Part shown: positions 14,461 to 21,000 of the stretch, in pieces | Position numbering within the stretch: the first letter of the stretch is position 1 | Layout of the letters: every line of letters begins with the position of its first letter | Assembly (NCBI GenBank): GCA_013138755.1 | Contig: WTCC01000319.1 | Coordinates: 1 to 21,000 of the forward strand | DNA: 21,000 nucleotides | Origin: Gammaproteobacteria bacterium | GTDB taxonomy: Bacteria; Pseudomonadota; Gammaproteobacteria; SZUA-229 | Reading direction: 5' to 3' | Notes under the pieces: generated by a model | Told to the model about the DNA's origin: nothing | The model's database searches: none | Seen by the model: the letters and a program-made list of their open reading frames with translations, nothing else | Position numbers and translations under genes: made by a program

Positions 14461-16518
14461 ATGAGTGCACAACAAAAAAGTATCGCGATTGGTAAACCGC
14501 TAGTCATACTAGGCGTTTTATTATCCGTATTTATTATCCTTATGATTGCAAGTTTGGTTTATGTAGGTGATAAACGAGCGACATTGCAACGCCATGTAGA
14601 ACTGTCGGCGGATCAACTTTTGCTGTCGCAGCAGATGGCAACATATTCCATCGGCGCATCATCCGGTAGTGAATCAAGTTTTGATAGCCTGTATGAGGCA
14701 CGAACACGATTTGATACAGTGTTAACTGCCTATCGCTCAGGTGATGTTCTTTCGGAAAAGCTTTCTGAAGAATTGATACCTGACCTTGATACAGTTGAAG
14801 GAGACTGGAGAAACTACAGAAATAACATCGAGGTTATTTTAAATGGTCGTCAGTCGATTACTGAAGTAAAAGACTTGTATGAAGTGATTGAGAGCTTCAT
14901 TCCACAGATGCTGACTTATTCTGATGAAGTGGTGGGTGTGCTGATAAAGAAAAATGCGTCTTCTCGGCAGATTTATCTGGCAACACGTCAGATGATGTTA
15001 TCGCAACGTATTAAAAATAACCTGAACCAGGTGTTGGCAGGTGGCGAAGCGGCTGCTGCGGCGGCTGATAGATTTGGTAGAGATGCAGCATTATTTGGTC
15101 GTGTATTAGAAGGCTTATTAAAAGGGTCGAAAGGTTTACGCATCGAACGGGTTACGGATAAAGAGGCAGTTGGCAAACTGCGCGAAGTGGCGATGTTGAT
15201 TAGTGCGGTAAGCGACAATATTGCAGGTATTCTGGAATTATCACCTGAACTGTTCGAAGTGAAGGATGCAGCAGGTCTGGTCGGTGCTGATGCAGGTAAA
15301 TTATTGGGTTCACTGGAAATTTTTCAAGAAAAAATTATTGATCAGGGTAAACAGCTCGATACGATTCAATTGGTCGGTGTTGGCTTCGGTGGTGTAGCGG
15401 TAATCCTTATCATTATCAGTGGTATTCTGTTACTTAGAGAAGCGAAAAAACGTGAGGAGAATGCGTTAGAGAATAATCGACGTAATCAACGTGCGATTTT
15501 ACAGCTGCTTGATGAGATGGCAAATCTGGCTGATGGTGATTTGACTGTACATGCTACCGTGACAGAAGAGATTACTGGTGCGATAGCCGATTCGGTTAAC
15601 TTCACTATCGACGCGCTACGTTCTCTGGTTACGACGATCAACACGACCGCCTCAGAAGTATCTGAATCTACTGAAAAAACACAGCATACAGCGACAGAGT
15701 TAGCAGATGCTTCTAGTCAACAAGCGCGTGAGATTGCATCGGCCAGTGCTGCTGTAACCGATATGGCTGAATCGATGTCAACAGTGTCTGAAGATGCTGA
15801 TAACTCTGCACAGGTAGCGCAGCAATCAGTGGAAATTGCACAAAAAGGTGCGAAGGTGGTACGTGATTCAATCGGTTCGATGGAGAATATTCGCGAGACG
15901 ATTCAGGAGACATCAAAACGTATCAAACGATTAGGTGAATCTTCGCAGGAGATTGGCGACATCGTGGGGCTGATTACTGAGATTGCTGACCAGACAAATA
16001 TTCTTGCATTGAATGCGGCTATTCAGGCATCGACAGCAGGTGATGCCGGTCGTGGTTTCGCCGTGGTAGCGGATGAGGTGCAACGTCTGGCGGAACGTGC
16101 TGGTAACGCAACGAAACAGATCGAAGGCCTGGTAAATACTATTCAGGCGGATACGAACGAAGCGGTGAAATCTATGGAAATGAGCACCGCTGGTGTGGTC
16201 AATGGTGCTGCCATGGCAGAAGATGCGGGTGTTGCATTGAAAGAGATTGAGTCTGTGTCTGCAGAGTTATCACATCTGATTAAAGGTATCTCTGATTCGA
16301 CTAAACAGCAATCTAAAGTGGCGCTGTCTGTGTCTGATACCATGAATATTATTCAGGAAATCACCATACAGACATCCGAGGGTACAGAAGAAACATCAAC
16401 TTCGCTAACAGCGTTGAATGAGCTTTCGTCTGAATTGGGACGTTCGGTTTCTGGCTTCAAATTACCATCATCAAATGATGATAATGTTGAAACAGTCATT
16501 CTTCAGAGTCAGGTTTAA
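14461..16518 (+). CDS. pilJ: Twitching-motility methyl-accepting chemotaxis receptor PilJ
   Basis: A 685-residue inner-membrane chemoreceptor. It has a first membrane helix at residues 14-35, a periplasmic region to about 303 containing PilJ-type helical modules (for example [20 protein letters not shown]), a second membrane helix at 304-325, a HAMP domain at about 326-385, and a long cytoplasmic coiled-coil signalling domain. The hairpin tip [18 protein letters not shown] spans 507-524; the IQAS variant in place of IEAA is typical of PilJ. No C-terminal pentapeptide tether is seen. ATG 14461 has GGAGAA at 14448-14453; a TTG five codons upstream is ignored. The 104-bp AT-rich leader after pilI may hold a secondary promoter, but I see no convincing pair of hexamers. 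Confidence 0.95.
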   Translation: MSAQQKSIAIGKPLVILGVLLSVFIILMIASLVYVGDKRATLQRHVELSADQLLLSQQMATYSIGASSGSESSFDSLYEARTRFDTVLTAYRSGDVLSEKLSEELIPDLDTVEGDWRNYRNNIEVILNGRQSITEVKDLYEVIESFIPQMLTYSDEVVGVLIKKNASSRQIYLATRQMMLSQRIKNNLNQVLAGGEAAAAAADRFGRDAALFGRVLEGLLKGSKGLRIERVTDKEAVGKLREVAMLISAVSDNIAGILELSPELFEVKDAAGLVGADAGKLLGSLEIFQEKIIDQGKQLDTIQLVGVGFGGVAVILIIISGILLLREAKKREENALENNRRNQRAILQLLDEMANLADGDLTVHATVTEEITGAIADSVNFTIDALRSLVTTINTTASEVSESTEKTQHTATELADASSQQAREIASASAAVTDMAESMSTVSEDADNSAQVAQQSVEIAQKGAKVVRDSIGSMENIRETIQETSKRIKRLGESSQEIGDIVGLITEIADQTNILALNAAIQASTAGDAGRGFAVVADEVQRLAERAGNATKQIEGLVNTIQADTNEAVKSMEMSTAGVVNGAAMAEDAGVALKEIESVSAELSHLIKGISDSTKQQSKVALSVSDTMNIIQEITIQTSEGTEETSTSLTALNELSSELGRSVSGFKLPSSNDDNVETVILQSQV

Positions 16519-16544
16519 GCTAATACAGCGCAGGTTATCGGATT

Positions 16545-19500
16545 ATGAATCCAAATAATACGATTGAATATAATTCACTCAGCTGGGTGAAGGCGCAGCT
16601 TGATGACGTCTTAACTGATGCTCAGTCCAATCTCAATGAATACATCGAGAATAAGACTGACGAGCATTTAGAGAACTGTATTGAACATTTGCAATTAATC
16701 TATGGCACTTTGCAGATGGTAGAAGTTTACGGTGCTGCAATGCTAGCTGAAGAGATGAAACTTACAACAATGGCATTGTTGGAAGGCAGGGTGGAGAGTG
16801 ATTATGACGCGTACGATGTATTGATGCGCGCAATGCTACAGTTGCCTGATTACCTGGAAGGTGTTCAGGCAGGTAAGACTGATGCGCCGATAACGCTTAT
16901 GCCGATAATAAACGATCTCCGTGTCGTGCGTAAAGAGAGTCTATTAACAGAAGGTGTTCTGTTTTCGCCAGATATTGAGAATGCTGTGGTGGCTTCTGAA
17001 GCATATGAAATTGATAGCATCAGCACTGGTAATCTGCAAGGCGAAGTAAAGCGGCTACGTACACATTATCAATTAGGATTGCTGGATTATATTCAAAATA
17101 ATAAAGAACGTGTTGGTTTGCAACGAATAAAAGCAGTATTGAATTCATTAGAAAAAGTTAGTGCTGATGCCGAAGTTCGTAATATCTGGATGGTGACCGG
17201 CGCACTTGTTGAGGGTTTGGTCAACAAGGGTATAGAAAAGAATATAAGCATTAATAAATTATTAAGCACAGTCGATCGACAGCTGAAATTAATCCTCGAT
17301 ATCGGTGAAGATGAGTTTTTGAATCAGTACTCTAAAGAACTGGTAAAAAACATACTTTACTATGTTGGTACCTGTGCGATAGAAAGTGATGCTATTTCAA
17401 TCGTTAAAAAAACATACCGATTAGATGATTTAATGCCACAGAAAGCAGATGATGCTTCTGGTGTCGGTGGCTTAAATGCGGATTTATTCGACACGGTTTC
17501 AAAGGGTATTACAGAAGATCTAGCGCAGGTAAAGGATGTGCTCGAGTTATTTATGCACAGTAACGAACAAGATCTTGAGAGGCTTGTTCCAGTGGCCGAG
17601 CAATTAGGAAGAATTGCTGATACCTATGGAATGATAGGTATGGGTGCTACGCGCCAGTCGATAATAGACCAGCGCGTGACACTAGATAAAATTATCGAAG
17701 GGACAGAAGAAGCCAGTGAGAAGGTTGTGCTGGAGATTGCATCTGGATTGTTGAGTGCAGAGGCAGAGCTTAAAGACTATATCGCAGAGCGGGCTGGTTT
17801 TGTTGATATGAATCCAGATAGAGATGTTAAGGCAGTGCCTGCATCAGAGTACCGTCAGGTGATATTTACTGTTGTTGCTGAAGCGATGAAAAATTTCGGT
17901 GATGCGAAAGAGGCTATTTTAGCCTATGTAGCAGGTATCGGTGATAAAGAACAGCTTAATATCGTGATCGACTCTTTGGAAGAAGTTCGTGGTGTGGCAA
18001 TGATGCTGCCATTGCGACGCGTTGGGTCACAGATCGAACGATTACAAAAATATATTCGCGTTGTGTTGCTGAATAATGCGCATAAGGTTTCTGATGATGA
18101 GCAGGATACAGTTGCAGATGTTGTCACCTCTATTGAATATTTCTTCGAAGCATTATCAGAAGGTCGCCCAGGTGTCGAACAAGGTCTGAATTCAGGTGAT
18201 AAAGCAGCAACAAAATTAGAAGAGATAACACAAGGTTACATTGAAGAATTAGATAACCAGCATCTTGATGACATCCCGCTACAAGTAGACAGTGAATCAG
18301 CTGATGAACAGGCGGTAAGCGAAGTTAAAGACAATGTGGTTATTGCTTTTGATGGCGCAGAAGATGCTGTTGCCGATGATTTTATAGTGGGAGACGATGT
18401 TGACAATAATGTTGTTGATATGGATACGTCTACTCAGCAGCAAAGTACGGAAGAGATTACAGATGGATTTACGATACTGGCAGATGATGCTGATGAGGAA
18501 ATCGTAGAGATTTTTATTGAAGAAGCGGTGGAAGTGCTGAGTGAGCTGCATGAATATTTACCGCAGTGGCAGGCTGACCCAAAGAATGAGGAAGCATTGG
18601 CTGTCGTACGCCGCGGTTTCCATACATTGAAAGGTAGTGGGCGCTTATTAGGTGCTGAAATGATTGGTGAGTTTTCATGGAAGTTTGAAAACATGCTGAA
18701 CAGTTTTATCGAAAACAAAATAATCATCAGTGAAGCAATGAATCAGGCACTGGATGAAGCTCTGGCAGTGTTGCCACAATTAATCGAGCAGCTAAAGGGC
18801 AATCGTGAGCCTATAGAAAACATTGGTCAGTTAATGGCTTCTGCAGAGGCTGTAGCCGAAGGGCGTGAGGTTGTAATAGAGCCTGTCGCTGAGTCTGGAA
18901 AAGAAAGTTGTGCGCCTGTAAGTGAGGCTGAAGGGAATAATCAGTTACAGAGTGAAACAGATGCGGTAGATGAAGCTATCGATATTGCTGATGAAGAAAT
19001 AGTACTGAAGCTTGATAATTTAAGTGATGATCTCTCTATAGATGATGACTCGGATAGTGATATTACTGAGCTGGATACTGATAATAACTTCTCCCTCGAA
19101 GAGTTGAAGATTGATGCTGATGATGTGGCGGACGACAATATTGAAACGTTAATCAGTGAAGGCAACGATACTGAAGAAACGGCTGAGATTGACAGCGATG
19201 CTGATGTCGTGGTGTCGTTGGTTGAGGGCGAAATTAAAGAAGATGATTTTGATATTGAAATAGAGAGCATTGAAGATCTTGACATCAGTATTAGTGAAAC
19301 AGTTAGAGCGGATGACATATCTGGGGATGAAGCAGATTACTCAGAAGATGTGGACACAGAGAGTAAGGGAGTAAGTGACGAAACAACATCAACCGATGAC
19401 GATGATGTGGAGATAATCATTACTGAGGAAGGTGGCAATTTCGAACTGGCTGGTGACGAGCTGGATATCGACCCGATGTTGTTGACTATCTATCATGATG

Positions 19501-21000
19501 AAAGCATCAGTCATCTTAATGATGTGAGAGCAAAACTTGACCAGCATGATGCAGATGAAAAAATGCTACAGGCTGATAAAGCGTTACTTCGTGCTTTCCA
19601 TACTTTATATGGTAGTGCGCGCACTGCAGAAGTTGAATCGATTGCGGATCTGGCTGGCGCTACAGAGAAATATATAAAAGCCCGTCAGGATAGTGGTGAC
19701 GAGAATATTCCAGATGAAATTGCAGGTGTTATACGGGAAGTTGAACAATCAGTTGAGGTTATGCTCGGTCAGGTTGTAGATGGTAAATTGCCGGCAAATA
19801 ATGAAAGTCTGCATGAGAAAATAAACAAAATTGTACAGCGAGAAATTCAGTCCCAATTACAGAAATCCTGGCAGGATCATACGGGAGTAACAGATGGTAG
19901 TCCGGAAATAGTCGATGCTGAAGTGGTTGAACAAGAACCATTGATCGATTTAGCAGAGACGATATCTTCTGACGACGATGACCTCGAAATTATTAAGATC
20001 ACCGATGATGAGGATTCTAACGTTTCAGTAGAAGCGGAAATTTCATATGGTGATATTGATGATGAATTAATCGACATCTTCCTGGAAGAGGCTGATGATC
20101 TGCTGGAGAATAGCGAACAGACTCTGAATGAAATAAAGGTACAACCAAACTCGACTGAGCATCTACAACAGCTACAGAGAAACATGCACACTCTAAAAGG
20201 TGGCGCACGTATGGCGGACTTGGGCCCTGTAGGTGATTTAACGCATATCCTTGAGTCACTAATGGTTATGGTAAGTGACAATAAAGTGCGGATCGATAAA
20301 TCATGGTTTGATTTGTTGCAGGAATCATTAGATGCATTAACAGCAATGTTAGCTGATGTGAAAAAACGTCAGTCGATATCAACTTTTGATAGCTTGAGCG
20401 AGCGTGTCGAAATGATGATGCGTGGTGAAACCAAAGAGAAGAGAGCGGTTGAGCGTTTTGATGTTGACTTAGATGAATTGGAATCTGGCGTCGATGAAGA
20501 GTTGGAAGAAATCGATATCTCTGCTTTGTTACCTGCTCGAAAAGAGGAAGGCAATAATGATATCGATGTTGCTAATGTCGATGATAATGATGTTGTGGCC
20601 GAGGTTGAGCCGGAAAGCAGTCCGCAGAAAGATGCTAAAACTAAGGATAGGCCTCACTGGGGAGAGCGCGCCTCTGACGTAAACTATAAAGAAACGCAAG
20701 AGCAGGTACGTGTACGATCGGATCTGTTGAATGACTTAGTTAACTATGCCGGTGAGGTAAACATATACCACGCCCGCATGGGTAAGCAGGTAACTGATTT
20801 CGGTTTTAACCTCTCTGAGCTGACTCAGACAGTTATACGATTGAAAGAACAATTAAGAAATCTAGAGATAGAGACCGAAATTCAGATTAGATCTGGCTAT
20901 GAGAAAGAGTCTGATAATTTTGATGACGGTTTTGATCCGTTAGAGATGGATCAATATTCAACACTGCAGCAGTTAACACGAAGTTTGAGTGAAACGGCTG
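16545..21000 (+). CDS. chpA: Multi-Hpt CheA-like hybrid kinase ChpA/PilL, 5' part (runs off the window)
   Basis: One frame is open from ATG 16545 to the right edge: 1485 codons without a stop. The N-terminal ~560 residues are helical with degenerate Hpt-like motifs (Q50 in QLIYGT and E479 in EEVRGVA, at the His positions). Three His-bearing Hpt motifs follow: H693 (FHTLKGSGRLLG), H1019 (FHTLYGSARTA) and H1215 (MHTLKGGARMA). Long acidic linkers separate them. At about residue 1384 the CheA dimerisation domain starts (VRVRSDLLNDLVNYAGEVNIY). The ATPase, CheW-like and receiver domains expected in ChpA lie beyond the window. ChpA autophosphorylates and passes phosphate to PilG and PilH. It follows pilJ by 26 bp, with no pilK between them. 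Confidence 0.95.
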   Translation, partial: MNPNNTIEYNSLSWVKAQLDDVLTDAQSNLNEYIENKTDEHLENCIEHLQLIYGTLQMVEVYGAAMLAEEMKLTTMALLEGRVESDYDAYDVLMRAMLQLPDYLEGVQAGKTDAPITLMPIINDLRVVRKESLLTEGVLFSPDIENAVVASEAYEIDSISTGNLQGEVKRLRTHYQLGLLDYIQNNKERVGLQRIKAVLNSLEKVSADAEVRNIWMVTGALVEGLVNKGIEKNISINKLLSTVDRQLKLILDIGEDEFLNQYSKELVKNILYYVGTCAIESDAISIVKKTYRLDDLMPQKADDASGVGGLNADLFDTVSKGITEDLAQVKDVLELFMHSNEQDLERLVPVAEQLGRIADTYGMIGMGATRQSIIDQRVTLDKIIEGTEEASEKVVLEIASGLLSAEAELKDYIAERAGFVDMNPDRDVKAVPASEYRQVIFTVVAEAMKNFGDAKEAILAYVAGIGDKEQLNIVIDSLEEVRGVAMMLPLRRVGSQIERLQKYIRVVLLNNAHKVSDDEQDTVADVVTSIEYFFEALSEGRPGVEQGLNSGDKAATKLEEITQGYIEELDNQHLDDIPLQVDSESADEQAVSEVKDNVVIAFDGAEDAVADDFIVGDDVDNNVVDMDTSTQQQSTEEITDGFTILADDADEEIVEIFIEEAVEVLSELHEYLPQWQADPKNEEALAVVRRGFHTLKGSGRLLGAEMIGEFSWKFENMLNSFIENKIIISEAMNQALDEALAVLPQLIEQLKGNREPIENIGQLMASAEAVAEGREVVIEPVAESGKESCAPVSEAEGNNQLQSETDAVDEAIDIADEEIVLKLDNLSDDLSIDDDSDSDITELDTDNNFSLEELKIDADDVADDNIETLISEGNDTEETAEIDSDADVVVSLVEGEIKEDDFDIEIESIEDLDISISETVRADDISGDEADYSEDVDTESKGVSDETTSTDDDDVEIIITEEGGNFELAGDELDIDPMLLTIYHDESISHLNDVRAKLDQHDADEKMLQADKALLRAFHTLYGSARTAEVESIADLAGATEKYIKARQDSGDENIPDEIAGVIREVEQSVEVMLGQVVDGKLPANNESLHEKINKIVQREIQSQLQKSWQDHTGVTDGSPEIVDAEVVEQEPLIDLAETISSDDDDLEIIKITDDEDSNVSVEAEISYGDIDDELIDIFLEEADDLLENSEQTLNEIKVQPNSTEHLQQLQRNMHTLKGGARMADLGPVGDLTHILESLMVMVSDNKVRIDKSWFDLLQESLDALTAMLADVKKRQSISTFDSLSERVEMMMRGETKEKRAVERFDVDLDELESGVDEELEEIDISALLPARKEEGNNDIDVANVDDNDVVAEVEPESSPQKDAKTKDRPHWGERASDVNYKETQEQVRVRSDLLNDLVNYAGEVNIYHARMGKQVTDFGFNLSELTQTVIRLKEQLRNLEIETEIQIRSGYEKESDNFDDGFDPLEMDQYSTLQQLTRSLSETA

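Noticed and set aside
18941..19318. A long Ser-rich open frame on the minus strand
   Set aside because: It is the complement of the GAT/GAA-rich acidic linker of chpA; low complexity, no start context and no family resemblance.
16545..21000. A frameshift or stop in chpA
   Set aside because: I read the whole frame codon by codon and found no stop; the gene is simply longer than the window.

Overview
The window comes from a gammaproteobacterium of moderate GC content (mid-40s per cent by eye). Gene content and order closely follow the Pseudomonas aeruginosa PA0392-PA0413 neighbourhood as I remember it: yggT-proC, divergent pilT-pilU, then the gshB-tonB-algH-ruvX-pyrR-pyrB-pyrC' block, divergent from pilG-pilH-pilI-pilJ-chpA. 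I cannot name the genus.

Layout. 1-672: the 3' end of a type II secretion inner-membrane gene (gspF). 687-2095 (minus): yggT and proC. 2096-2299: a divergent intergenic region. 2300-5763 (plus): three consecutive PilT-family ATPase genes, namely pilT, pilU and a second pilU-like gene. 5775-12713 (minus): a tightly packed run read gshB > apbE > tonB > algH/yqgE > ruvX > pyrR > pyrB > pyrC', with several very short gaps or overlaps. 12714-12938: a divergent regulatory region with a direct repeat, inverted repeats and a good sigma70-like promoter for pilG. 12939-21000 (plus): the Pil-Chp chemosensory operon pilG, pilH, pilI, pilJ and a very large chpA that runs off the right edge.

How it works together. 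PilT and PilU are pilus-retraction motors. PilJ (receptor), PilI (CheW-like adaptor), ChpA (multi-Hpt CheA-like kinase) and PilG/PilH (response regulators) form the chemosensory pathway that controls type IV pilus extension and retraction. The TonB-like protein matches, by position, the P. aeruginosa TonB3 linked to twitching. The pyrR-pyrB-pyrC' genes encode pyrimidine-pathway regulation and aspartate transcarbamoylase, with a dihydroorotase-like subunit whose zinc-binding HxH motif is lost.

Most of the window is conserved core biology. The points that stand out are the third retraction-type ATPase, the absence of pilK between pilJ and chpA, the absence of yggS between proC and pilT, the apbE gene placed between gshB and tonB, the architecture of ChpA (three His-bearing Hpt motifs, several degenerate ones, long acidic linkers), and the repeats between gshB and pilG. 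I saw no RNA genes, insertion sequences, CRISPR arrays or phage genes.
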